Part shown: positions 26,485 through 35,108 of the stretch, in pieces | Layout of the letters: each line of letters starts with the position of its first letter | How positions within the stretch are numbered: position 1 is the first letter of the stretch | Assembly (NCBI RefSeq): GCF_014696135.1 | Contig: NZ_JACJPP010000017.1 | Coordinates: 43,228 to 107,227 of the forward strand | From: Nodosilinea sp. FACHB-141 | Lineage (GTDB): Bacteria > Cyanobacteriota > Cyanobacteriia > Phormidesmidales > Phormidesmidaceae | Reading direction: 5' to 3' | Length of the DNA stretch: 64,000 bases | The notes under the pieces: generated by a model | The model's database searches: none | Told to the model about the DNA's origin: nothing | The model's input: the letters and a program-made list of their open reading frames with translations, nothing else | Program-made: the position numbers and the translations under genes

Positions 26485-26506
26485 GGGCTTCGGCTGTTGA
26501 AATGCT

Positions 26507-28159
26507 TTAACCAACCAATTGAGCTGCCAGCTTTACCTCAAACACCTGCTCAAAGTAGGCCTTTTTATAGTCTAGATTCCACAGTTCTGAGGCGCAGTCG
26601 TCATTGGGGTTGGCGGCCCGCACCTCTATGGTCAGCAAGTGGGCGTCAGCATCGAAGTTGCAGTGAATGCTCTTAACAGCCCCAATTCCACGGCGATCGA
26701 GGGCCACCGCCAGGCGCAGCAGGGCGCTGAGGTGAGTAATCATCTGTCGGTGGTAGCGGGTGGGCAGATTGCGATAGTTATCGTGCTTCTTTTTAGGGGC
26801 GCTCTTACGGTGATAGCGAGCGATGTTAGCGATCACCTCCAGCTCGGTTTCGGTATAGCCCAGCAGCTCGCCATGGCGGATCAGATAGTAAGAATGCTTA
26901 TGGTGCGACGAGTGGCTGACAAAATGGCCGCAGTTGTGCAGGATGGCGGCGGCCCAGAGCAGTTCTTTTTCTAGATTGCCCCAGGTGTGCAGGCTGCCTC
27001 GGGTTTGCTCAAACAGATCCATCGCAAACTCAGCCACCCGCTTTGAGCGGTCGAAGTGCACCTTATATTTCTTCGCGGTTTTGAGAATGTTGCGCTGCCG
27101 TACCGACTTTTGAAACTGCATCCGGTCTTCGATCAGACCGTGGGTGAGCATCCAGTCAACGACGACCCCCTCCCGCAGGGCACGCTCGCAGATGGTAATG
27201 CTCTCAGCATTGAGGAGCCCCATAGTTTCATGCAAAATCACCGCTCCCGCTACGACAATCTCGGCGCGGCGCGGCGACATTTCGGGCAGGGCTAGCCGCT
27301 CGGCGTAGGTGGCGTGGCGCAGGGTTTCGACCAGCCGCGAGATCTCGTCGTAGCTCATCTGAAACCCGTTAAGGGGATTGGGCACCAGGCCCAGTCGCTC
27401 GGCAGCGATGACTGCGGCTAGGCACTCAATGGTGCCCGAGGTACCCATCAGCTGCATCGGCTCTCCGTCTTGGAGATGGTGCTTAAGCTTGGTGGTGTTG
27501 GGTTCTATCATGCCCCGCACGTAGGCTCGCAGAGAGCTAAACTCGGCATCTGAAATGGGGTCAGTGGAAATAAACTGGGCCGTGAGCCGCACCGCCCCCA
27601 CCTTGGTGCTGCTGAGAAAGCGATGGGGTTCGCCGGTGCCCAAAATTAACTCGGTGGAGCCGCCGCCAATGTCGATGATGGTGTGGGGCTGGCCATTAAA
27701 CTCTACGCCCGAGAGCACGCCCAGGTAGATGCGCCGCGCTTCTTCGGTGCCCGAAATCAGGTTGAGGGCCAGGCCAACTTCTGTGTAAACCCGCTCAACA
27801 AATTCTTGGCCGTTGCTGGCCTCCCGCACAGCGCTGGTGGCTACCGCCACAATATCTTCGGCCTGAAGGCTAGTGGCGATCGCACAGCAGCGTTTTAGCG
27901 CCTTGATCGCCCGCTCCATAGCGGCCTCCGACAGCCCCCCCGTGGCTGCATTGAAGTCGCCTAGGCGCACGGTCTCTTTCTCGCGATCGACAATGGTAAA
28001 GGCGGGTAGATCAGGCTGAATTTTGACAACCACCATGTGAATCGAGTTAGTGCCCACATCGATGGCCGCCAAAACGCGATCGCTAGTAATTTCTGGCGGG
28101 GCAAAGTCAGAAAAATCGGTAATCGATGCGAACTCGCGGGTCGAAATAGTGCCTGTCAT
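26507..28159 (-). CDS. ppx: Exopolyphosphatase / Ppx-GppA phosphatase
   Basis: 550 residues. The N-terminal actin-like ATPase fold shows AAIDVGTNSIHMVVVKI near 31-47, TEEARRIYLGVLSGV and the phosphate loop DIGGGSTELILGTGE near 163-177. The C-terminal half has HD-domain-like histidines (ILHNCGHFVSHSSHHKHSYY near 413-432) and ends in the standard cyanobacterial Ppx domain. It hydrolyses terminal phosphates of polyphosphate or pppGpp, linking phosphate storage with the stringent response. It is convergent with the DUF948 gene, with about 20 bp between stops. Confidence 0.93.
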   Translation of the reverse strand: MTGTISTREFASITDFSDFAPPEITSDRVLAAIDVGTNSIHMVVVKIQPDLPAFTIVDREKETVRLGDFNAATGGLSEAAMERAIKALKRCCAIATSLQAEDIVAVATSAVREASNGQEFVERVYTEVGLALNLISGTEEARRIYLGVLSGVEFNGQPHTIIDIGGGSTELILGTGEPHRFLSSTKVGAVRLTAQFISTDPISDAEFSSLRAYVRGMIEPNTTKLKHHLQDGEPMQLMGTSGTIECLAAVIAAERLGLVPNPLNGFQMSYDEISRLVETLRHATYAERLALPEMSPRRAEIVVAGAVILHETMGLLNAESITICERALREGVVVDWMLTHGLIEDRMQFQKSVRQRNILKTAKKYKVHFDRSKRVAEFAMDLFEQTRGSLHTWGNLEKELLWAAAILHNCGHFVSHSSHHKHSYYLIRHGELLGYTETELEVIANIARYHRKSAPKKKHDNYRNLPTRYHRQMITHLSALLRLAVALDRRGIGAVKSIHCNFDADAHLLTIEVRAANPNDDCASELWNLDYKKAYFEQVFEVKLAAQLVG

Positions 28160-28199
28160 AGTCGCCCATGCTGCGTTTGTTTCAAATCTTACCTGTCCC

Positions 28200-28442
28200 G
28201 CTGCACCCCATCAGGACCGGGAATAAACTTTACTCAGACTAAATAAAGTAGGGAGGGAGTTGGGGGATAGGAAAGATAAGGGAGATAGAGAAGATGGGGA
28301 GCTAGAGAGAGCCATAGAAACCCTTACCTCTCACCCCTTACCCCCCACTCCCTCACCTTCCTCATCTCCCTCACCTTCCCCATCGCCCCGATCCCCCTGC
28401 TAGCGCTGGCGCTAAACTCATGGGGACACACGTGGAGAGACC
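28200..28442. repeat. Purine-rich then pyrimidine-rich spacer
   Basis: About 28250-28320 is GGGAGATAG-like purine repeat and 28320-28400 is the complementary CTCCCTCACC-like pyrimidine repeat, so the spacer can fold into a long imperfect hairpin. It lies between the divergent ppx and flavoprotein genes. No gene is visible. Confidence 0.6.
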
Positions 28443-29849
28443 ATGACCGTTGACTACGACGCAGTGATTCTCGGCGGCACGGTGCAGGGGCGTGAGGCCG
28501 CTGCCTTTGCGGTGCGAGAGGGTGCGCGGGTAGCCCTGGTTGAGCCTCCAGGCGAAGTAGAGCGGCAGGTTCGTCGGCAGATTGTGCTTACCACCCTAGC
28601 TCAAGCTGGAGCCTCTCAAAGCCAAACCTGGGAGTCGTTGAAATCTCGGGTCAAAGCGCTAGAGGCGATCGCCTACCCCCACCTGAATCTCGATGGCTTG
28701 GCCACTAGCGGTGTGGATATAGTGCTAGAACCCGGCCAATTTAGCCCTCGGCCGAATCTGGCGGTGACGACGTTGACGCGGCGACTGCGATCGCGCGGCT
28801 ACCTCCTCGCCCCCAATACCGCCGTTACCATCCCCGATATTCCTGGGCTAGCCGAAACCCCCCAACTGAGCCTCGACACGCTGCTAAACTTGGCGGTGCT
28901 GCCTGAGTCGGCGATCGTGCTGGGACGCAGTGCGGCGGCGATCGCCCTGGCCCAAGCCCTGGCTCAACTCGGTTGCCACACCACCCTAGTCACCCGAGGC
29001 GACACACTCCTCGCCACCGAAGACCCTGATATATCTGCTTTTGTGGAAGCGCTCCTGGAGGCGGCAGGAGTAACCCTCAAGCTTAACACTCGCTTAGACG
29101 CGATTCATTACAAAGATAGCGTTGAAGTCTTGTTAGCCAGTGGTGACTTACTCAAGGCTCAAACCCTGGTACTAGCTACCGCTTCCCACCCTGCCTTGGG
29201 GCCGCTCTACCTCAGCAGCATCGGCATTCAGCCTCAAATAGTTCACGGCGTTGCCACCGCTTTATCTGTGAACGATCGCCTCGCTACTGCCCATCCCCGA
29301 GTGTTTGCCTGCGGCCCGGCCCTAGGTGGCTACTGGGCCGAATCAACCGACCGCCAAGAGGTGGCGATCGCCCTGCGCAATGCGCTCTACCTGCCGCTGC
29401 GAAAGGTTTCCTTTCTCAACCGCCCTGCCCTGCTCCACACCACGCCAGAATATGCGCGGATCGGGCTCACCGCTGACCAAGCCCGTCACTGGTACGGCAG
29501 CGAAGCAACTGTGGTGCAAGTCGCTTTCGGTCAAGTTCTTAAGACCCACTACGGTAACGACATCACGGGCTTTTGCCGGTGGATAGTGCGCGCCGATGGG
29601 CAGCTGCTCGGTGCCCAAATTTGCGGCCCTGGAGCCAGCGAACTCATGCACACGGTAGCGCTGGCGATCGACCAGAATATTTCGCTGCCGCGGCTCGATC
29701 AGGTGCCAACGCTATCTCTCAGCCAAGCGGAGATCATTCCCTTAATGGTGAGCGAGTGGCAGCGGCAGCGCTGGCGGCACGGCACTTGGCGACGAGACTG
29801 GGCCGAGAACTGGTTTAACTGGCGGCGATCGCGGCGACGGCGGCTGTAA
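28443..29849 (+). CDS. FAD-dependent NAD(P)-disulfide-oxidoreductase-like protein lacking redox cysteines
   Basis: 468 residues. The FAD-binding start is YDAVILGGTVQGREAAAFA, the NAD(P) site is AIVLGRSAAAIALAQALAQL near 156-175, the second FAD motif is VNDRLATAHPRVFACGPALG and the C-terminal dimerisation domain is present. The fold is that of mercuric reductase or lipoamide dehydrogenase. The usual active-site Cys-x4-Cys after the first FAD motif is absent, and the C-terminal His-Pro-Thr is reduced to VPTLS. It therefore cannot do disulfide chemistry; it may be an electron-transfer or quinone-reducing flavoprotein. Substrate unknown. Confidence 0.75.
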   Translation: MTVDYDAVILGGTVQGREAAAFAVREGARVALVEPPGEVERQVRRQIVLTTLAQAGASQSQTWESLKSRVKALEAIAYPHLNLDGLATSGVDIVLEPGQFSPRPNLAVTTLTRRLRSRGYLLAPNTAVTIPDIPGLAETPQLSLDTLLNLAVLPESAIVLGRSAAAIALAQALAQLGCHTTLVTRGDTLLATEDPDISAFVEALLEAAGVTLKLNTRLDAIHYKDSVEVLLASGDLLKAQTLVLATASHPALGPLYLSSIGIQPQIVHGVATALSVNDRLATAHPRVFACGPALGGYWAESTDRQEVAIALRNALYLPLRKVSFLNRPALLHTTPEYARIGLTADQARHWYGSEATVVQVAFGQVLKTHYGNDITGFCRWIVRADGQLLGAQICGPGASELMHTVALAIDQNISLPRLDQVPTLSLSQAEIIPLMVSEWQRQRWRHGTWRRDWAENWFNWRRSRRRRL

Positions 29850-29906
29850 ACAGGTAGGGGCCAACACCGTTTGCCCCTGTAGGGACTCGGATTTTCGACT
29901 ACAGCC

Positions 29907-30761
29907 TTAGCGCAAGCTTTCGCAGGCAACACCGTCGCTATCGCCATCGAGACGGTGAGGGTCACCAGGGGTGGCGTTAAGCACAGCCTGAGCTTGTTCC
30001 CAGGTGGCAAAGTCGCCACAGTCGCAATCGCCAGACACACAGGCGGGCAAATTGGTCGGAGTCGCTGAAGGCGGGTTAACGGGAGCTGGCACAACAGCCG
30101 GTGGTGGATCCGTTGGGGTGGGGGATGTCCCGCCCCGACGAAAATCCCAGGGCATGGTGGGGTTGGGCTGGCTCCAAAAGTTGCGGCGAGCGTTGCGGGC
30201 CGCAGATTCGGCCTGGCGGTAGTCGTCAGCGGTGGCAGCGCAGCCAGAAATGTACTGTTCGTAAACGACGGCGTAGCCTTCACCCACCAGCTGTAGGCCA
30301 ACCGATTGGCCGCCGCTGTAGATTTCAGCCACGGTTCTGCCGTAGCGATCGCGTTCAATCGCCCGCACCTCCACCATCTGCCCAGTCGAGAGCAACTGCC
30401 GCAGCCGCAGCGTTGCCTCGGGGCCGAAGGCTTGGCTGCTTTCGGGCGCATCCACACAAGCTAGACGAATGGTGATCGAGCCATCCTGCCCCTGCACACG
30501 CAGCGTATCGCCATCGCCCACAGAGACTACGGTTGCGGTGGGTAGGGTTTTAGCGGCAGCTTGGTGTGCATCTTGATCAGTGACGGCTGCTAAGGAATTT
30601 TGCTCACCGGTTGAAGCCTCGGCAATCTCTTGCTCTCTAGGTTGGGCACCAACAGCCCCTATCTCAGGCAAAGCCGAGCAACCAGAGAGCAAGACGAGCA
30701 GTCCCAAACTAGACAACCCCTCAATCAGGGCCGTCACATATCGACTTCGGGTTAGGGGCAT
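29907..30761 (-). CDS. Secreted thermonuclease-family lipoprotein with Excalibur domain
   Basis: 284 residues. A lipoprotein signal ([13 protein letters not shown], Cys near 28) is followed by a disordered Ala/Gln/Glu-rich stretch. The staphylococcal-nuclease fold shows [46 protein letters not shown] and GYAVVYEQY, including the catalytic Arg and Glu regions. A Pro/Thr linker leads to a C-terminal Excalibur calcium-binding module ([13 protein letters not shown]). It should cleave extracellular DNA or RNA at the outer surface, for nutrient use or defence. It is convergent with the flavoprotein gene. Confidence 0.9.
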   Translation of the reverse strand: MPLTRSRYVTALIEGLSSLGLLVLLSGCSALPEIGAVGAQPREQEIAEASTGEQNSLAAVTDQDAHQAAAKTLPTATVVSVGDGDTLRVQGQDGSITIRLACVDAPESSQAFGPEATLRLRQLLSTGQMVEVRAIERDRYGRTVAEIYSGGQSVGLQLVGEGYAVVYEQYISGCAATADDYRQAESAARNARRNFWSQPNPTMPWDFRRGGTSPTPTDPPPAVVPAPVNPPSATPTNLPACVSGDCDCGDFATWEQAQAVLNATPGDPHRLDGDSDGVACESLR

Positions 30762-30906
30762 TGTTGGGGCCAGTTATGCGATCGCTAGTTTCACAGAGAA
30801 TGTCACCCTCTATACCAAGGATACCTATCCCAGTGATGCAGTTCAGGCAAGAACGTACTCAATCTAGCTAGACCAAGAGACAGCGATCGCTTCCCTCGCC
30901 CAAGGT

Positions 30907-31317
30907 TTAACCCATCAACATGACCGTATCCAGCACGTGGATGATGCCATTGTCGGCTTCAATGTCGGCAGCGAGTACCGTGGCATTTTTTACCTCAAAC
31001 GCCTCATCATCAGAGAGGTTGTGAATGGGTATGGTCGCACCTTCAAGGGAACCCACCGTGCCGAGTTTGATCAGTTCATCCTTGGTGTATTTGCCCGCCA
31101 CTACATGAAACTTGAGAATACGCCCCAGCTGAGGCGGATTTTGCACCAGGGTTTGCACCGTACCGGGGGGCAGCTTTGCAAAGGCGGCATCATTCGGCGC
31201 AAAGACCGTAAACGGCCCGGGGCTTTGCAGCGCTTCAACCAACCCCGCCGCCTGAACGGCGGCAACTAGGGTGGAAAAGCCTTCGGTATTGACAGCGATA
31301 TCGACGATGGTAGGCAT
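30907..31317 (-). CDS. cupS: Fasciclin-domain protein CupS
   Basis: 136 residues forming one fasciclin (FAS1) domain: [35 protein letters not shown] (FAS1 H1 motif), [12 protein letters not shown] and [13 protein letters not shown] (H2 motif). There is no signal peptide. A FAS1 protein of this size directly after cupA matches CupS (Sll1735) of the Synechocystis ndhF3-ndhD3-cupA-cupS cluster, where it is a subunit of the NDH-1MS complex. It lies about 110 bp downstream of cupA across a simple repeat and is probably co-transcribed. As a family member alone it could be called fasciclin; the context makes CupS likely. Confidence 0.82.
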   Translation of the reverse strand: MPTIVDIAVNTEGFSTLVAAVQAAGLVEALQSPGPFTVFAPNDAAFAKLPPGTVQTLVQNPPQLGRILKFHVVAGKYTKDELIKLGTVGSLEGATIPIHNLSDDEAFEVKNATVLAADIEADNGIIHVLDTVMLMG

Positions 31318-31427
31318 GGGGGTGGATGGGTGAGGGGTGGATGGGTGAGGGGTGGATGGGTGAGGGGTGGATGGGTGACTGGGTAATCAGGAGGCTGACT
31401 CATCCACTCATCCACCCATCTACCCAT
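31318..31427. repeat. GTGGATGGGTGAGGG tandem repeat
   Basis: Four near-perfect 15-bp GTGGATGGGTGAGGG units from 31322, followed after a short gap by the opposite-strand version (TCCACTCATCCACCCATCTACC), so the stretch can fold back. It lies between cupA and cupS. Confidence 0.85.
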
Positions 31428-32723
31428 CTACCGGTAGTCCTGCCGCTGAACATCGCGCAGCCGAGCCTCAGGGCGCACAAAGCGATCCATTTGGGCTTCG
31501 AAGAATTGGCGGTTGGCCATTAGGTGGCGAGGGTTTTGGTCATCGAGGGGGTAGAGCAGTGCTGCCCGCAGAGCCTGGATCACCGCTGAGGTGACGTTGT
31601 ACATCGATCGCTGAAAGGTGATCCCCAACTGGATCAGCATGTCGTCCTCGCCGCGACAGTGCTGCTGGTAATACTCCAACAGGTAGGGCGGCAGGAAGTG
31701 AAGCATGTCCTGCATTAGCAGTGTCGGGGGAATGCCCGCGCTGCCCACCGGGAAGACGTCGGCGTAGAGAATGCCATAGTGGAAGTCGTTTTGATCCTGC
31801 GGCACCTGACCAGCTTGGGCGTTGTAGGATTTGGTGCCTCGGAAGGGGGCGGTGCGGTAGAACACGGCTTCCACGTAGGGTAAAGCCGCTTCATACAGCC
31901 AGGTGAACCCACAAGATTTGGGGATCAGCTCGAAGCATTCGTCGCCCACATAAACGTGGTGGTAGATGGGGCGACCAGCCACGGCAAAGATGCCGTTGAC
32001 CAAAAAGTCCATGGCGGCGGGCACGCCCGCAAAGCCACCTTCGTCATAGATGTCACTCATCTCGAAGAAGACCGGGGCCATCACTTCCCAAAACAGGCCC
32101 AGGTTGGAGTAGTAGGAGAGTTCGCGGCACTTTTCATAAAACATCTCGGGGAAGAGTTTGTGCAGCCCCAGCATGGCTGGGTTGCCCTTAAAGTAGGCGC
32201 GGATGGCGCGATCGCATGCCCCCTTATATTCCTCGGTATATAGATAGTCGTTGAACCGGCCGCCCATATCCTGGTGCCAGAGCATGGCCCGCATGCAGGC
32301 TTCGGCGAACTCCATGTTGACGCGATCGTGCCACAGGTGGTGGAACAGCTTGGGCAGTTTGCGCTTCAGCTCGCCCTTCTCCATAAATTCCAGCAGCTCT
32401 GGATGGGCTGTAGCTTCCCCCCGCCAAATTCGTAGGTCGGCGGTGTCACCCGCGTAGTGGTTGGGCAGGTCGAGGTACTCCTGGGGCAAAAAATACTTAA
32501 AGGCCGGTATGGGGTTCAAAAACACCCGCTCGGCAATGTAGAGCAGGTCGCGCCAATAGAAATCCATCGGCACGGCGTAGGCCTTGTAGATGCCGATGAT
32601 CTGCATCAGGTTCTCCGGCGTGTCGGGCAGCATCGAGCCGCCGGCCTCTAGCCGGTGAATCACGTCGGCGTGGGGGTGGGTGGAGGGAGGGATGAGGGTT
32701 TGAGGTTGGGTGAGGGTGGGCAT
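31428..32723 (-). CDS. cupA: CO2 hydration protein CupA/ChpY
   Basis: 431 residues of the Chp/Cup family. Recognisable segments are NLMQIIGIYKAYAVPMDFYW, FLNPIPAFKYFLPQEYLDLP, LPKLFHHLWHDRVNMEFAEA and SYYSNLGLFWEVMAP. The protein forms the vectorial carbonic-anhydrase-like module bound to NdhD3/NdhF3 on thylakoid NDH-1 complexes and converts CO2 to bicarbonate. In Synechocystis the order ndhF3-ndhD3-cupA-cupS is one operon. Here cupA is separated from ndhD3 by an opposite-strand Nudix gene, so it needs its own promoter. Assignment as CupA rather than CupB rests on the adjacent ndhF3/ndhD3/cupS. Confidence 0.92.
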   Translation of the reverse strand: MPTLTQPQTLIPPSTHPHADVIHRLEAGGSMLPDTPENLMQIIGIYKAYAVPMDFYWRDLLYIAERVFLNPIPAFKYFLPQEYLDLPNHYAGDTADLRIWRGEATAHPELLEFMEKGELKRKLPKLFHHLWHDRVNMEFAEACMRAMLWHQDMGGRFNDYLYTEEYKGACDRAIRAYFKGNPAMLGLHKLFPEMFYEKCRELSYYSNLGLFWEVMAPVFFEMSDIYDEGGFAGVPAAMDFLVNGIFAVAGRPIYHHVYVGDECFELIPKSCGFTWLYEAALPYVEAVFYRTAPFRGTKSYNAQAGQVPQDQNDFHYGILYADVFPVGSAGIPPTLLMQDMLHFLPPYLLEYYQQHCRGEDDMLIQLGITFQRSMYNVTSAVIQALRAALLYPLDDQNPRHLMANRQFFEAQMDRFVRPEARLRDVQRQDYR

Positions 32724-32771
32724 AGGGGTGAATGGGTTGGGGGTGGATGGGTGGGAGAGTTGTAAATGTTT

Positions 32772-32831
32772 AGTTTTGAGTTTTGAATTAGATTTGTTTC
32801 GGGAAGAACTTAAAATTCAACACTCAAAACT
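32772..32831. repeat. Inverted repeat between cupA and the Nudix gene
   Basis: Arms of 18 bp at 32772-32789 and 32814-32831 match with one mismatch, spaced by 24 bp. The right arm ends 6 bp before the Nudix ATG. It could be an operator for the divergent cupA and Nudix genes or a hairpin covering the Nudix ribosome site. Confidence 0.6.
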
Positions 32832-32837
32832 TTTGGC

Positions 32838-33266
32838 ATGGGCAAAAAAGCGCGAATTCGGTCAATTTCGATCTGTTTGCTGCGGCGGGGCGACGAGATT
32901 CTTGTCCACGAGGCCTACGACTCGGTGAAAGAGCGAGGCTTTGCGCGCCCTCTGGGGGGCGGCATTGACTTTGGAGAAACCAGTGCCGAGGCGGCGATTC
33001 GCGAAATCAAAGAGGAGTTGGGGGCCGACATCACCGGGGTGGAGCTGCTGGGCATCGTGGAAAACATCTTTGTCTACGAGGGCGAGCCGGGGCACGAAAT
33101 CGTGTTTGTTTACGATGGGCGGTTTGTGGATGAGTCGCTCTACGGGCAGGAGAGCCTAGATGTGGTGGAGGGGAAGCGGCAGTTTAAGGCGGTTTGGCGA
33201 TCGCCCGCCGACCTCCGCGATGGCCCCCACCAGCTGGTTCCCGAACAAATTTGGGATTTCCTCTAA
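32838..33266 (+). CDS. Nudix hydrolase
   Basis: 142 residues with a complete Nudix box: GGIDFGETSAEAAIREIKEE followed by LGADI near 40-62, matching G-x5-E-x7-REU-x-EE-x-GU. These enzymes hydrolyse nucleoside diphosphates linked to another moiety; the specificity cannot be read. The gene is on the opposite strand inside what is normally a four-gene CO2-uptake operon, between ndhD3 and cupA, and probably arrived by insertion or inversion. An imperfect palindrome lies immediately upstream. Confidence 0.9.
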   Translation: MGKKARIRSISICLLRRGDEILVHEAYDSVKERGFARPLGGGIDFGETSAEAAIREIKEELGADITGVELLGIVENIFVYEGEPGHEIVFVYDGRFVDESLYGQESLDVVEGKRQFKAVWRSPADLRDGPHQLVPEQIWDFL

Positions 33267-33279
33267 GTCCCACCGATCG

Positions 33280-33420
33280 CCGTAGGGTGCATTAGGCCGT
33301 AGACCCCTCTCGCTTTTACCGAACCATTTTGCTTTGGCCGTAATGCACCATCGCGGAAATTTATACCTTGGGTATATCGCGTTATGGGATGGTGCATTGC
33401 TTCGCGAATGCACCCTACGG
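33280..33420. repeat. MITE-like element with nested inverted repeats
   Basis: Terminal arms CCGTAGGGTGCATT (33280-33293) and AATGCACCCTACGG (33407-33420) are exact inverted repeats. Inner arms AATGCACCAT (33342-33351) and ATGGTGCATT (33389-33398) also pair, and GCATT...AATGC forms a small hairpin at 33394-33411. It is about 140 bp long with no gene. A fragment of the same family (TAGGGTGCATC) lies near 44799. It sits between convergent nudix and ndhD3. Confidence 0.8.
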
Positions 33421-33429
33421 GGTTGGGGG

Positions 33430-34989
33430 TCAGGGCAGGGTGGGGAGGGTGGCGATGGGGAGGGCGATCGCCCCATCGGGCTGCACCTCGAGCTCCTGAA
33501 TTACCTCATCGGCGACGACCTCAGTAGTGAAGATAGGGATGTTAGACACCATCAGGCTGGCGGTCGGTTCGCCCCACTTCACCAGCCAGTTGGGCTGAAT
33601 ACCGAGGAACAGAATGAGCCCAGCGAGAATATAGGCGGGCAGTTTTTCAGAAAAGGTGACCTTGGGGAAATAGGCGATCGCATTGTCTAGCCGCCCAAAG
33701 CAGGTGCGGTTGAGCAGAATCACGAAGTAGACCGCCGTCAGGCCCGTGCCAATCACCCCCAGCAGGGTCTGCACCGGGTAGGCGGCATAGCTGCCCTGAA
33801 ACACCAGAAACTCCGTCACGAACCCCACCAGTCCGGGGATACCGGCGCTGGCCATGCCCCCCAGCACCAGCAGCGCGCTGACCATGGGCAGCCCTCGCAC
33901 CGGGTTCATTAGCCCGTTCAGCACGTCCAGTTCGCGGGTGCCGACTTTGGTCTCAATCACCCCGACCAGGTGAAACAGAATGGCCAGAATAATGCCGTGG
34001 GAAACCATTTGGCTCACCGCCCCGGTCAGTGCCAAGTCGGTCATCGCCGCGCCGCCCAGCAGCACGTAGCCCATGTGGCCAATCGAACTATAGGCCACCA
34101 TGCGCTTGATGTCTTTTTGGGCGATCGCCGTCACCGCTCCATAGAGCACGCTCACCGCTGCCCACCCCGCCAGGTAGGGCGAAAACTGCGCCCAGGCATC
34201 GGGGAACAGCCCCAGACCAAAGCGAAATAGACCGTAGGTACCCAGCTTAGCCAGCACCCCGCCCAGCATCATCGCCACCGGGGTCGAGGCCGACACATAG
34301 GTATCGGGCAGCCAGGTGTGAAACGGCACCAGGGGAATTTTGATGCCAAAGGCCACCAGCAGCAGCCCTAGCAGCACTCCCTGCCACACCATCGGCAGGT
34401 CGTGGCCCATCACCGCGTAGTAGGTAAAGTCTTTAGCGCCGCTGAGCCAGACGGTACCGAGGAACCCGGCCAGCATCAGCGCGCCAGACAGCGCCGTGTA
34501 GAGCAAAAACTTGGTAGCCGCATAGGCTTTCTTCTCGCCGCCCCAGATAGCAATCAGCAGATACAGGGGCACCAGTTCAATCTCGTAGAGCAAGAAGAAC
34601 AGCATCAGGTTTTGAGCCACAAAGGCTCCTGCCACACCGCTGCTCACCAGCAGCATCAGACTGTAAAAGAGCCGAGGTCGCTCAATTTGTGGGTTACTGC
34701 TCCAAATCGCGATCCAGGTGATCAGGCTGTTCAGCGCCACCATCAGCAGCGAGAGGCCGTCCAGACTGAGTTCGTAGTTGAGCCCTAGGGCAGGCAGCCA
34801 GGGCAAAAATTCGTGGAACTGAAAGCCGCCAAAGGCTAGATCAAACTGAGTGAATAGATAAAGAGTCCACAGCAGGGCGGCCCCGGAGGCAATTAGGGCA
34901 CCGTTGCGGGCCTGTTGGCTGGGGAGGCCTGGCCAAAGGGAAATGGCGATCGCCCCGAGGAGAGGGATTAGGAGGAGGGGAGTGAGCAT
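33430..34989 (-). CDS. ndhD3: NAD(P)H-quinone oxidoreductase subunit NdhD3
   Basis: 519 residues with about 14 transmembrane helices, the proton-pumping NuoM/NdhD type. The conserved core is seen in LYEIELVPLYLLIAIWGG near 133-150, FLLYTALSGALMLAGFLGTV, VPFHTWLPDTYVSASTPVAM and AYSSIGHMGYVLLGG. The D3 assignment rests on its partner NdhF3 and the cup genes, which identify the low-CO2-inducible NDH-1MS (CO2-uptake) variant. It follows ndhF3 by about 120 bp, with a GGGTGGATG-type repeat in the spacer, and is likely co-transcribed with it. Confidence 0.93.
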   Translation of the reverse strand: MLTPLLLIPLLGAIAISLWPGLPSQQARNGALIASGAALLWTLYLFTQFDLAFGGFQFHEFLPWLPALGLNYELSLDGLSLLMVALNSLITWIAIWSSNPQIERPRLFYSLMLLVSSGVAGAFVAQNLMLFFLLYEIELVPLYLLIAIWGGEKKAYAATKFLLYTALSGALMLAGFLGTVWLSGAKDFTYYAVMGHDLPMVWQGVLLGLLLVAFGIKIPLVPFHTWLPDTYVSASTPVAMMLGGVLAKLGTYGLFRFGLGLFPDAWAQFSPYLAGWAAVSVLYGAVTAIAQKDIKRMVAYSSIGHMGYVLLGGAAMTDLALTGAVSQMVSHGIILAILFHLVGVIETKVGTRELDVLNGLMNPVRGLPMVSALLVLGGMASAGIPGLVGFVTEFLVFQGSYAAYPVQTLLGVIGTGLTAVYFVILLNRTCFGRLDNAIAYFPKVTFSEKLPAYILAGLILFLGIQPNWLVKWGEPTASLMVSNIPIFTTEVVADEVIQELEVQPDGAIALPIATLPTLP

Positions 34990-35090
34990 GGTGTTGGTGG
35001 ATGGGTAGGGGGTGGATGGGTAGGGGGTGGATGGGTAGGGGGTGATGGGGTGATGGGTGACGGGGGATTAAACGCCCCAACTTCCTTGCT
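34990..35090. repeat. GGTGGATGGGTAGGG tandem repeat
   Basis: Three near-perfect GGTGGATGGGTAGGG units and a decayed tail occupy the ndhF3-ndhD3 spacer. Same repeat family as at 31.3 kb, in the same two-gene neighbourhood. Confidence 0.85.
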
Positions 35091-35108
35091 CCCCCACTCC
35101 ACAGCTGT

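Noticed and set aside
29856..29878. AGGGGC/GCCCCT hairpin between flavoprotein and nuclease genes
   Set aside because: Only a 6-bp stem and no T-run; too weak to call a terminator.
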